Positions 1-8,387 of a DNA stretch of 40,713 nucleotides are shown here, one piece after another. Location of the stretch: assembly GCA_016744755.1 (NCBI GenBank), contig JADGDT010000016.1:1-40713 (forward strand), read 5' to 3'. Position 1 is the first letter of the stretch. Every line of letters starts with the position of its first letter. The DNA comes from Ichthyobacteriaceae bacterium (GTDB lineage: Bacteria; Bacteroidota; Bacteroidia; Flavobacteriales; JADGDT01). A program made the translations under genes and the position numbers. A model generated the notes under the pieces. The model was not told the DNA's origin, did no database searches, and saw only the letters and a list, made by a program, of their open reading frames with translations.

Positions 1-177
1 GCTTCTTATATTAAACCAAGTTTCAATAGTATATTCTGTTTGTACATCCAACTTATTAGAAACATCTGCTACTTTGTATGAATCATTCCCATCAAAATCG
101 AGGGCAGTAATATTTTGCGAAAAAGCATCTACTGAAATTAGTAGTAATAGGGCAAAAATGTAGTTGATTTTTTTCAT
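1..177 (-). CDS. LamG-domain secreted protein, N-terminal part (runs off window)
   Basis: The first 59 residues are visible, starting at the ATG at 177 and open to the window edge. Residues 1-21 form a signal peptide ending FSQ. The rest (ALDFDGNDSY, then EYTIETWFN) is the start of a LamG/concanavalin-like domain and is very close to the LamG segment of the C10 peptidase encoded just upstream at 296-2449, so the two domains are probably duplicates. It is the last visible gene of the minus-strand locus, separated from the peptidase by about 120 bases that include a terminator-like hairpin. It may therefore have its own promoter. The C-terminus, and any T9SS sorting domain, lies outside the window. 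Confidence 0.8.
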   Translation of the reverse strand, partial: MKKINYIFALLLLISVDAFSQNITALDFDGNDSYKVADVSNKLDVQTEYTIETWFNIRS

Positions 178-250
178 GACAAGTAGAATTATTGATAATG
201 ATATTACTTTCTAAACTCTTCAAGTAAAAACCTGAAGAGCTTATCAAGTT

Positions 251-289
251 AAAAAAATTCATAGTATGACTTTAAGTCATACTATGAAT
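251..289 (-). terminator. Intrinsic terminator after the first-listed C10 peptidase (hairpin H1)
   Basis: A perfect 15-bp inverted repeat (257-271 with 275-289, 3-nt loop) lies 6 bases after the peptidase stop codon. On the minus strand it is followed by six T's (251-256), as expected of an intrinsic terminator. It has the same layout as the hairpins at 2558-2590 and 3735-3767. Confidence 0.75.
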
Positions 290-295
290 AGAAAA

Positions 296-2449
296 CTAGT
301 GTTTAACCATAATTCTCTCTGTTTGAGAATAGTTATTACTAGTTATTTTAAATATGTAAACTCCGTTTGAGATTGATTCAAACGAAATATTCTTGATTTC
401 TCCTTTCGATATACGGCTGTTTCCTTTTAAAACAATCTGACCTAATGTGTTATATACAGAATAATTGAAGTTTGTAACCTCGCTAAAACTGGACTCAATA
501 TTAAGGTCATTTCTAACCAAAGTTGGATATATGGAAACTTTACCTTCGTCTTTAATTTCAGTTACAAAATTTTCAGCTACCGATTTCTTTCCTAGAGGAG
601 CAACATAAGATTCAAACACCCAATTTGCTACATTTGGATTTGACCTTAACGATATACTAGAAAAATTACCTGAAGCATCTGTTAAGCTTGTACCTATACC
701 AGCATCAAGATTAAGTGCTAAAACTGTATTAGCATCAACAGCATAATTATTTAATATATCTGGACTAAAACTACTAGTATATTTTCCAGTATTAGAAATA
801 GCTATGCCATCAAGTTTACCATCCAAATACCTTCCGTATGAAGTCCAATATCTAGCACCAATATTTAATGCATTTGAAGAAGATGATAAATTGAAATCAG
901 AATCTGTACTACTCTGAATTAGATTACCATCGATATATATTTGTGCTTTATTGTTGTTTCTTGAAATAGCAACATGATGCCAATCTCCAAAATTTAATTC
1001 AGAAGAGCTATTATCAGTTCTTAATGACGCAGTAATACTTCCCGATGAATTACGAGCAACAAAACGCAAAGCATAGTCTGAATTAGAATTACCATCGGTA
1101 ATTACATAAAGAGAAAAAACAGTTTTTCTATCTAGTAAAACAGGATAAGTACCAGAAGCATGACTAGCTACATTAAACCAAGTTTCTATAGTATATTCTG
1201 AACTTACATCTAAATCATTATTGGAGTTATCTGAAACATAGAAAGAATCGTCGCCATCAAACTCTAGTGCAATAATTTCGTCTTTCACAAATACCGACAT
1301 TTCCTCTGAATAAGAATTGTAGTAGTACCCACCGTTTACTTTTGCTCTTACTCTGTAATTGTAAGTTCCTGAGTTAGCTACAGAAATAGCAAGTTCGGTT
1401 GTAGAAATATTGTTTGCAATTTCGCTCCACAATCCACCATCTATACTTTGCTCTACCGAGAATGAATCCCAATTAAGTTGATCGGAAACGAGCCATTTAA
1501 GAGTGAAATCTTTTTCAACATTGCTTCTTGCAATTTCGGTAATTTCAGGATCGGGCAATATATCAAATACAGCACCTTCTACACGATCGTACCCACCGCC
1601 AGTACCATCCCAGGCATACTGAATGTCGTACCAACCATTGTTTCTGCCTGTCCACCCCCAATTTAAATGGAATTTACCATCAGACTCTCTATAGGCATCG
1701 GCTACTAATGCATGGCCTGCACCTCCACCGTCAACATCTTTTATAGAAAGTAATACTGGCATACCGTTAGCTAAATTTTCTTTCATTCTAGTCCAAAAAT
1801 CACTCCAATATCTAGTTTCGTAATGTCCAGAAAAGCGGAAATAATCATTTAAAGCACCAGGTTGTTGATTTACATTTGAGGTAGAACCATGAGATTCAAA
1901 ATCCATGTCAAGCGCAACTGCTGTGTGGTAAGCTAGGTATCCAACTGCACGTTGTTGAGCATAGGTTGAAGGTTGTAGATAATAATTATCTAACATTGAA
2001 TTGTAATCGTAAGTCTGATTTGAGAAATTTACAGAATATGTTTTTTGCGATGAGCCATAATTATCGGTATAAGTATGAGAGCCAACTCCTGTTTTTGGCC
2101 ATTCCCAATAGTTTAATACTTGACTCATTGATATTGCTACACACCCTGCAGAGTAGTGGTTTGGTGTGAAGTAATTAAGTGGATAAACAGTAACCGAATC
2201 GTCATCGATACAATTAACTCCTCCCCAGGTATCTGTTAATAGATAATCGTCTACTAAGGTAGCTAATGTTGTTTCTGTAACTGACTTGTTGTTTATTTCA
2301 TCTTGAGATAGGGTCTCAAAATAGATATTAGCTTGACCTAAATTGTTGGAAACTTTATTTAATTGGGAATCATTGGTAAGGGTATTGTGTAATAATGCTT
2401 CACCCGTTATTAATCCTAATAACAATAGAAGCGACATATATTTGTTCAT
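296..2449 (-). CDS. C10 (streptopain-like) cysteine peptidase with LamG and T9SS type A sorting domain
   Basis: 717 residues. A hydrophobic N-terminal segment (about 4-20) is followed by a linker and a C10 peptidase domain (about 70-300). The nucleophile is Cys103 in AGCVAISMSQ, the catalytic His is His246 in GHALVADAY, and the Trp-rich HLNWGW motif follows. An Ig/FN3-like module spans about 305-390 and a LamG module about 393-595. Residues about 635-717 form a T9SS type A sorting domain (KVSIYPTLVRNDLNI, VYNTLGQ, NGVYIFKI). It should be exported by Sec, moved across the outer membrane by T9SS and displayed or released to cut protein. Only about 50 residues separate the signal peptide from the catalytic domain, shorter than the roughly 100-residue C10 propeptide, so zymogen control may differ. 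The domain order matches the peptidase at 3774-5807. Confidence 0.9.
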   Translation of the reverse strand: MNKYMSLLLLLGLITGEALLHNTLTNDSQLNKVSNNLGQANIYFETLSQDEINNKSVTETTLATLVDDYLLTDTWGGVNCIDDDSVTVYPLNYFTPNHYSAGCVAISMSQVLNYWEWPKTGVGSHTYTDNYGSSQKTYSVNFSNQTYDYNSMLDNYYLQPSTYAQQRAVGYLAYHTAVALDMDFESHGSTSNVNQQPGALNDYFRFSGHYETRYWSDFWTRMKENLANGMPVLLSIKDVDGGGAGHALVADAYRESDGKFHLNWGWTGRNNGWYDIQYAWDGTGGGYDRVEGAVFDILPDPEITEIARSNVEKDFTLKWLVSDQLNWDSFSVEQSIDGGLWSEIANNISTTELAISVANSGTYNYRVRAKVNGGYYYNSYSEEMSVFVKDEIIALEFDGDDSFYVSDNSNNDLDVSSEYTIETWFNVASHASGTYPVLLDRKTVFSLYVITDGNSNSDYALRFVARNSSGSITASLRTDNSSSELNFGDWHHVAISRNNNKAQIYIDGNLIQSSTDSDFNLSSSSNALNIGARYWTSYGRYLDGKLDGIAISNTGKYTSSFSPDILNNYAVDANTVLALNLDAGIGTSLTDASGNFSSISLRSNPNVANWVFESYVAPLGKKSVAENFVTEIKDEGKVSIYPTLVRNDLNIESSFSEVTNFNYSVYNTLGQIVLKGNSRISKGEIKNISFESISNGVYIFKITSNNYSQTERIMVKH

Positions 2450-2557
2450 CTATTTTTCTTTTAATTCATAAACTACAAAAGGTTTTATTTGGGGGGAGTT
2501 GATAAAAGGGTAATGTTTGAGATATTATATCTCTGGCAATAAATGGGTGGTGTAATA

Positions 2558-2590
2558 ATTCACGGTGTGGCTTTGAGCCACGCCGTGAAT
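2558..2590 (-). other. Intercistronic hairpin H2
   Basis: Two 15-base arms (2558-2572 and 2576-2590) with a 3-nt loop and one non-Watson-Crick position lie 10 bases after the stop of the LamG/T9SS gene. No T-run follows on the minus strand, so it is more likely an mRNA-stabilising or processing hairpin, or a weak terminator. It is nearly identical to H3 at 3735-3767 but differs by a compensating base pair. Confidence 0.7.
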
Positions 2591-2600
2591 AAAGAGGTAA

Positions 2601-3641
2601 TTATTTTATAACTAATTTTTGTGTTGCTACACCGTTGTTAGTAGTAGCTCTTACAAAGTAAAGACCTTGAGTAAGACCTTGTACATTTAAAGAAATTTTT
2701 GAATTGTTCTTTACACTAACCGAACGAACAGATTTACCTAAAGTATTAAATACCTCAACACTTGAAAGTAACTCACTATTTTGAGTTTGTATTGTTACAA
2801 ACCCGTTTGTAGATGGGTTTGGGAAAATACCTAATTCTGTTGAGTTGTTTTTTGCTAGGGAAAGATTAGATAGGTTAACCCAAGTTGGAAGACCTAATCC
2901 TTTGTCTCTAAATTCAACATAATCAGTATTTCCGTTTGCTAAATCCTCAGTTGTTTCACCGGCACCTTCTTCAAATTTTAACAGAAGAGCTGTATCAGCA
3001 TCAGCAACATAACTACCTGATGTAGCAATACTAGATGTTTCTAGATTAGCAATAGTTTCTGCTCTAGTAAGAAGACGAACATTATCAACTTGCATTGGCA
3101 TTTTTCCAAACCCATTATTAATATAAAAATTTTGTTGTCCTGGATCTACTTCATCAAGTGACATTGTGTGAGCAGCAGGTGCACCGTTAGTTTGGTCAAC
3201 TCCATTAACATATACTTTTGTAGTGTTCTCAGTTGAATTACAAATTATTGCAATATGTTGCCACTGGTTAGCTACAATAACCCCTGTATTTGACGCTAAT
3301 ACATCTTCCCAAGAATCTGTTGTTCCATCAGTAATTCTGATTTTAAAAGTAAGACCATCATCAGCAGTAAGTTGGATATGAAAGCCACTCCACATAGCTA
3401 ATACAGCTTTGTTTTGATCGTTACGTACTGCATCTAATGGATTTATCCAGAACTCCATTGTGTAATCAGTTGCTCCCAAAAAAGAGAATAATTTAGCATT
3501 ATCTGTTATAGCTACCTTTAAATCATTACCTACTTTGTAATTTGTTACATCTCCAGATAATTCTAGAGCATAAGTATTCTGCGCAAACGTTGTTTGCATT
3601 CCAAGTAGCATTACTGCTACAAATAGTAAACTTTTTTTCAT
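2601..3641 (-). CDS. Secreted LamG protein with T9SS type A sorting domain
   Basis: 346 residues. The signal peptide (1-20, ending TFAQ) is followed by one LamG/concanavalin-like domain (about 24-245; motifs YTMEFWINP, WQHIAIICN and KVYVNGV). The C-terminal T9SS type A sorting domain (about 270-346) shows LGIFPNPSTNGFVTIQ, FNTLGK and GLYFVRATT. There is no catalytic domain. It is probably a surface or released binding protein whose LamG module recognises a protein or glycan ligand. It lies between two C10 peptidases that carry LamG modules of their own, so it may present substrate to them or form a cell-surface complex with them. The ligand cannot be read from the sequence. Confidence 0.88.
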   Translation of the reverse strand: MKKSLLFVAVMLLGMQTTFAQNTYALELSGDVTNYKVGNDLKVAITDNAKLFSFLGATDYTMEFWINPLDAVRNDQNKAVLAMWSGFHIQLTADDGLTFKIRITDGTTDSWEDVLASNTGVIVANQWQHIAIICNSTENTTKVYVNGVDQTNGAPAAHTMSLDEVDPGQQNFYINNGFGKMPMQVDNVRLLTRAETIANLETSSIATSGSYVADADTALLLKFEEGAGETTEDLANGNTDYVEFRDKGLGLPTWVNLSNLSLAKNNSTELGIFPNPSTNGFVTIQTQNSELLSSVEVFNTLGKSVRSVSVKNNSKISLNVQGLTQGLYFVRATTNNGVATQKLVIK

Positions 3642-3734
3642 CTTTAAAAATTTTAAATTAATTGTTTATATAAATATTAAGCTCATTTTCTTGATTCTTT
3701 TGAATCCTTTGAGCCGTTTGATACAATTTAGAAT

Positions 3735-3767
3735 ACTCACGGTGTGACTTTGAGTCACGCCGTGAGT
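3735..3767 (-). other. Intercistronic hairpin H3
   Basis: 15-base arms (3735-3749 and 3753-3767) with a 3-nt loop lie 6 bases after the stop of the second C10 peptidase gene. Relative to H2 the stem differs by G-C to A-T exchanges that keep pairing, and the same single imperfect pair is kept. No T-run follows on the minus strand. Confidence 0.7.
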
Positions 3768-3773
3768 TGATAC

Positions 3774-5807
3774 TTATTCAATAATTATTTTTCTATTCAT
3801 TTTAAAGTTTCCACCGTCAACTTGAAGTATGTATATTCCTGATTTGAATTCAGAAAGATTTATTCTCCATTTGTTTGATGAGATTTCATTTGTATTATTT
3901 AATTCAATTAATCGTCCATTAATATCAAATAGATTGAATTTTATATTATTTGAATTCACTAAATCGTTATCTGCTATAGTAATTTCAATAAAATCATTAA
4001 CAGCCGGATTTGGGAAAACTGTAATTAACGATGCTATTAATTCTAGGTCTTCGTTAGATAATTCATTTTCTGTTTCTTCGTAGTTCCAAATAGATTTCTC
4101 AAATCTGAAAGCTAAATTTGAAGAAGAATCTTTAAACCTAAATCGGTATTTACCATTAAAACCCTCCAAATAACTAAAACTTGGTGTGTTCTGAAAAGTT
4201 AAATAGCAAGAAGTATTATCGTCAACTGTAAATTGATTTTCTTGAGTTGGTGTAAAGCTCCCTGTGTAACGAGCTACAGTAGATAAACGTAATTGATCAA
4301 AATCAGCAACAATTATATTTTTATAACCATTATTATACCTTTCGGCAACATTTAATGCGTTATTAGAGTCTGACAATTTAAAGTTAGCTGTACTCTCGTC
4401 GTATAATTCTCCATTAACATATAACATAGCTTTACTTGCACTCCTAGAAACAGCAACATGTACCCACTCGTTAAGAGTAATTTGTTTTCCTGAATTTGAT
4501 GAATTTAAAGTATTTCCATTTGCTTTAAAAACTACCGAATAAGAAGTAGATGTTTTTGATGCTATCTCGAAAGCAAATATGCCACTCTTATCCATAATTA
4601 CATCTCCTGTACTACTTCCTGATTTTACTCTTATCCATGTTTCGAAAGTATAATCGCCACTAAAGTTTATTTTTTCATCGCGAGTTTGATATGCGAACAT
4701 GGCTTGTGTGCCATCCATAGTTGCATAACCATTGTACCCACCACTAACAGCATGTGTTACAATTTCCGACCATGAATTAGAATAGTAACTACCATCGGTT
4801 TTAGCTTTTATCCTAAACTGATATACTTTACCTGTTGGAGAGTTTACTGTGAAACTTTTATTTGTTGTTATTGTAGCTTCTGTCCAAGAGCCTCCATCAA
4901 TTTTTTGTTCTAATGTATATTCATCATTAGTTATTTTATTGGAAGTAATCCAAGTAACAGTAAAATCGTTATTTGTACCTGTTTTAGTGAAAGCTGAAAT
5001 TTGGGGTATTGGATAAAAATCAAATACAGCTCCAGTAATCTCGTCATATCCCAAACCAAGGTGTCCATTTTCTGCATCGTACCAAAGATTAATTTTTGCT
5101 CCTGTGAAATTGTTTTTATCCCACCATCCCCAATTTACGTGGTAAAAACCATCAGACTCTCTATAACCATCAATAACAAAAGCATGACCAATAGACCCTG
5201 TTGATGAACCTACCGCTACTTGTACAGGATGACCATTTTTAAGATTTTCTTGCATTCTAGTCCAAAAATCAGAATAAGAACCTGGCTCTTTGTAATGTCC
5301 AGAGAAACGAAAATGTTGTTGTATCCCTGGTACTCTATTTACGTTTGATGTAGATCCTGCTGGCTCAAAATTCATTTCTAATGCAACATCAACATGGTAA
5401 ACTAAATCACCAACGGCTTTACGAGTAATATCTGTAGAGGCAACTCTATAGTACTCATCTTGCATATTATTCCAATCGTATTCAACACCATCGTATGCTG
5501 CAGAATGACGGAATTGAGTTCCATCGTAATATTCTGAGTAAACATTATTATCAACACCCGTTACAGGCCATTCATAAAAATTTAACATCTGAGATAAAGA
5601 AATAGCAACGCAACCTGGCGAGCAATGACTTGGTGTATTATAATTTAATGGATATACATTAGACCCCACATCATCCTTACAGTTAACACCTCCCCATACA
5701 TCGGTAAGAAAAGGGCCGTAAGTTTGTGCCGATAATGTAATGCTACTAAGAACAAACAAGAGTACAAGTAAGACTTTGGGAAGTTTTATGTTATTGTTGA
5801 TTCTCAT
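3774..5807 (-). CDS. C10 (streptopain-like) cysteine peptidase with LamG and T9SS type A sorting domain
   Basis: 677 residues. The signal peptide ends LSAQ at about residue 28. The C10 catalytic domain (about 35-250) has Cys66 in SPGCVAISLSQ, His208 in GHAFVIDGY and a VNWGWW motif. An FN3-like module (about 255-350), a LamG module (about 355-545) and a T9SS type A sorting domain (about 590-677: ITVFPNPAVNDFIEI, FDINGR, SGIYILQV) follow. It is paralogous to the peptidase at 296-2449. Only about ten residues lie between signal cleavage and the catalytic fold, so no classical C10 propeptide is present. Position directly downstream of susC, susD and the LamG lipoprotein suggests it makes peptides for that transporter. 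Confidence 0.9.
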   Translation of the reverse strand: MRINNNIKLPKVLLVLLFVLSSITLSAQTYGPFLTDVWGGVNCKDDVGSNVYPLNYNTPSHCSPGCVAISLSQMLNFYEWPVTGVDNNVYSEYYDGTQFRHSAAYDGVEYDWNNMQDEYYRVASTDITRKAVGDLVYHVDVALEMNFEPAGSTSNVNRVPGIQQHFRFSGHYKEPGSYSDFWTRMQENLKNGHPVQVAVGSSTGSIGHAFVIDGYRESDGFYHVNWGWWDKNNFTGAKINLWYDAENGHLGLGYDEITGAVFDFYPIPQISAFTKTGTNNDFTVTWITSNKITNDEYTLEQKIDGGSWTEATITTNKSFTVNSPTGKVYQFRIKAKTDGSYYSNSWSEIVTHAVSGGYNGYATMDGTQAMFAYQTRDEKINFSGDYTFETWIRVKSGSSTGDVIMDKSGIFAFEIASKTSTSYSVVFKANGNTLNSSNSGKQITLNEWVHVAVSRSASKAMLYVNGELYDESTANFKLSDSNNALNVAERYNNGYKNIIVADFDQLRLSTVARYTGSFTPTQENQFTVDDNTSCYLTFQNTPSFSYLEGFNGKYRFRFKDSSSNLAFRFEKSIWNYEETENELSNEDLELIASLITVFPNPAVNDFIEITIADNDLVNSNNIKFNLFDINGRLIELNNTNEISSNKWRINLSEFKSGIYILQVDGGNFKMNRKIIIE

Positions 5808-5836
5808 GATTTTAATTTTGTTATTTATTAAGTACT

Positions 5837-5873
5837 AACTGTTTGGTAATTAGTATTAAATCACCAAACAGTT
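5837..5873 (-). other. Hairpin downstream of the LamG lipoprotein gene
   Basis: An 11-bp inverted repeat (5837-5847 with 5863-5873, 15-nt loop) lies in the 89-base gap between the LamG lipoprotein stop and the C10 peptidase start. It has no T-run and is unrelated in sequence to H1-H3. It could act as a processing or attenuation site. Confidence 0.5.
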
Positions 5874-5896
5874 TAATAGTGTTGTTTTAGTACTGA

Positions 5897-6790
5897 TTAA
5901 GATGCAGGAAGAATATGATCTTCACTAGTCCAAGTGGCTGTATTTAAAACTTTAATATAATATGAGTAGATACCTTTAATCTCAATTTTATCGAAATCAG
6001 TTACTGGGTCAAATGGAGTTAAGTTATTATCTAAATCACATTGAAGAAGAGTATTACTATCTACTACAAATCTTTCAAAAGGATCAGGAGTAAATGCACT
6101 TGGATATCTATCGTTATAAGAAACTCTAATATTGTCAAAAGATCCTTTGAAGAAATTAATACTTGCTCCTCTGTACATATAATTAAAATCTAACCATGTA
6201 TCATTATCAGCAGGCTGAGCCCATAAAGCATCATCACTGCTATCAATTAAAACACCATTAATATAGAACTTAGCAATACCATCTGCAGCAGAACGAGAAA
6301 TAGCAACATGTACCCACTCATCAAAAGTTAAGCCTGCAGAGGTCATAGTACCTACAGCTTCATTATCAGCATCTAACCTATTGTATCTAATTGCAAAATC
6401 AGAATTTGTGTCAGTAATCAGGTATAATTCAAAAATTTTACCTCTCTCCATAATACATGCTCCTTCAGCAGTTGCACCATTAAGGGCATCAGCACTACCA
6501 ACTAAAGCAGCGGGATCAACTTTAACCCATTCTTCGTAAGTCCAGTTTTCTCCATCTAACGTACTTAAATCCGTATCAGAACCACCACTAAAAGCATAGA
6601 ATCTATCGTCAGCTGTTGGCTCATCTGCTGGGTTTAAAGTAATATAAGTTAGGTTTGCTCCTTTAACAAAAACTGTATCAGTTTGAATTATAGTTCCAGG
6701 GTAACAAGTTTGATCTTCCTTCTCACAAGAAGCAGTAAATAAAGCTCCTGCAATAAGAGCAACTGGTATAATGTTTTTTATAAAATTCAT
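5897..6790 (-). CDS. LamG-domain lipoprotein of the SusCD locus
   Basis: I take the ATG at 6790, giving about 297 residues. It places a clean lipoprotein signal with lipobox TASC and acylated Cys22, whereas the in-frame ATG at 6814 would add eight charged residues in front. After a short linker the protein is essentially one LamG/concanavalin-like domain (about 50-250 in this numbering; YEEWVKV, EWVHVAISRS, KFYINGVLID, FKGSFDNIRVS). It lies 32 bases after susD, the usual place for an accessory surface-exposed substrate-binding lipoprotein (SusE/F-like in role, not in sequence). Its LamG module resembles those of the two peptidases, which suggests a common ligand. Confidence 0.85.
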   Translation of the reverse strand: MNFIKNIIPVALIAGALFTASCEKEDQTCYPGTIIQTDTVFVKGANLTYITLNPADEPTADDRFYAFSGGSDTDLSTLDGENWTYEEWVKVDPAALVGSADALNGATAEGACIMERGKIFELYLITDTNSDFAIRYNRLDADNEAVGTMTSAGLTFDEWVHVAISRSAADGIAKFYINGVLIDSSDDALWAQPADNDTWLDFNYMYRGASINFFKGSFDNIRVSYNDRYPSAFTPDPFERFVVDSNTLLQCDLDNNLTPFDPVTDFDKIEIKGIYSYYIKVLNTATWTSEDHILPAS

Positions 6791-6822
6791 ATCGTTATGT
6801 TTATTTTTTATCAAAAATTATT

Positions 6823-8382
6823 TTAATTAGTTGGATTGTACCATCCATCAACAGCAACATCTTCGCCAGGCACACCGTACTGTGGAGATAATCCTCCGAA
6901 AGTATAATGAGGTAAGCTAATTGCATCAAGTTGTTGAGCTGGCATTGGGAAATGTAATAAAGAACCATCTTGCAACAATCCTCTTCTTCTCATATTAAAG
7001 TATTCTATACCCAAACCAGTTAAGCCTAACTCCATATTTTGCTCATAAATAATTGCTGCATTAACTTCATCGTCAGTTGCTGTAGCGTCTAAATCAGGTA
7101 AACCTCCTTTTGTAGAACGTGTACTTGAATTAAGAATACTAATAGCTTCTGGTTTATTACTTAACATCATATTTGCCTCGGCAGCAATCATCTCCATTTC
7201 TACTTTACGCATAAGAATAACCGGACCAAAGAAGTTAGCATTAATTAAACCATCATATCTATTCTGACGGTAAGAAGACCATCTAAAATGCCCTCTTTCG
7301 GGACGATTGTTTGATGGATCATAAGAGACATAATCATCAGACTTATCTCCTCCAAACTCTCCATCTGCTCTTAAATCTGTAGATGAAATCTTACCAGCAT
7401 TTGGAAGGTCTTCACTATTCAACTCGCCAGGCCAGTTTGCAGGAAGCGAAGGATCTATCATGTTTACGATACGCATATCAAGTTTACCCCAACCTGGGCG
7501 ACCTAAATAATACTTCATCCAAGGCATCCAGTTTCCAGTTTTTCCATCTCCTTCAATATTAAAATCTTCTGTGATTCCTTTATTTACATGATCCAATACT
7601 TCTGTCCAATTAACAGCTACAGATTGTGCTATATTTCTTGGAGCATAAACCATTAATCTAACGATATAAGAGTGTGCCATTTTAGATAATTCAACATTAG
7701 TATAAGCATGCCCGTTTATCCAAGTATCATCTAATTTATCCTTAACAACATCAGATCCTTCTATATTATCGAATATCTCTATTGCCTCTTTTAATTGAGC
7801 AATCCCCATATCTACAGATGTTTTATAATCTGTTTGAGGTAGGTTATTATAGTCAGAGTCTTCATCGGAAGGATAAGCTACGTCAAAAACAAGCCCTATG
7901 TATCCATTACCAATACCTTGCATCATTTTGGCATAACCTTTTATTATTTCAGTTTCATCAATACCATTAGTTTCTATAACTAGGCCACCTTCAATCCCTT
8001 TAACAACATCATTTGCAGGTATGATAATAGCATACATTTTTTGCCAGAAATCTCTATAATTTCCATGATAAGCGTAAGATGGAGAGTTGTCAAGAAAAAC
8101 GCGTGGTTCTTCTGACATGTCTCTAGTACCGTAGTTTGCCCAGTTGTTTGTTCCCCAATCTGCCATTACCCACATTGCAGGTCCTGGAGAATCAAGATTA
8201 TGTTGCTCTACAAAAAACCATTGCTGAAACAACCCACTTGCCACTGCTCTAACACCTTCGGCACTTTCAAGCGTAGCTTCTTTATCAGGACGATTTATAT
8301 TATCTACCTCTAGATTCTTTTCACATGCACTAAGTGCACCTATTGCGACAAGAATAAATATATATTTTTTGATTAATTTCAT
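6823..8382 (-). CDS. SusD/RagB-family outer-membrane lipoprotein
   Basis: 519 residues with a lipoprotein signal (lipobox LSAC, Cys20) followed by EKNLEVDNINRPD, typical of the SusD N-terminus. The C-terminal half has the family pattern of a conserved helix (MRKVEMEMIAAEANMM) and a closing segment that reaches IEYFNMRRRGLL and the product end. SusD proteins form the lid over the SusC barrel and capture substrate at the cell surface. The gene starts five bases after susC ends, so the two are co-transcribed. The family serves both glycan and peptide uptake, and the flanking peptidases favour peptide here, which is inference. Confidence 0.93.
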   Translation of the reverse strand: MKLIKKYIFILVAIGALSACEKNLEVDNINRPDKEATLESAEGVRAVASGLFQQWFFVEQHNLDSPGPAMWVMADWGTNNWANYGTRDMSEEPRVFLDNSPSYAYHGNYRDFWQKMYAIIIPANDVVKGIEGGLVIETNGIDETEIIKGYAKMMQGIGNGYIGLVFDVAYPSDEDSDYNNLPQTDYKTSVDMGIAQLKEAIEIFDNIEGSDVVKDKLDDTWINGHAYTNVELSKMAHSYIVRLMVYAPRNIAQSVAVNWTEVLDHVNKGITEDFNIEGDGKTGNWMPWMKYYLGRPGWGKLDMRIVNMIDPSLPANWPGELNSEDLPNAGKISSTDLRADGEFGGDKSDDYVSYDPSNNRPERGHFRWSSYRQNRYDGLINANFFGPVILMRKVEMEMIAAEANMMLSNKPEAISILNSSTRSTKGGLPDLDATATDDEVNAAIIYEQNMELGLTGLGIEYFNMRRRGLLQDGSLLHFPMPAQQLDAISLPHYTFGGLSPQYGVPGEDVAVDGWYNPTN

Positions 8383-8387
8383 CTCTA

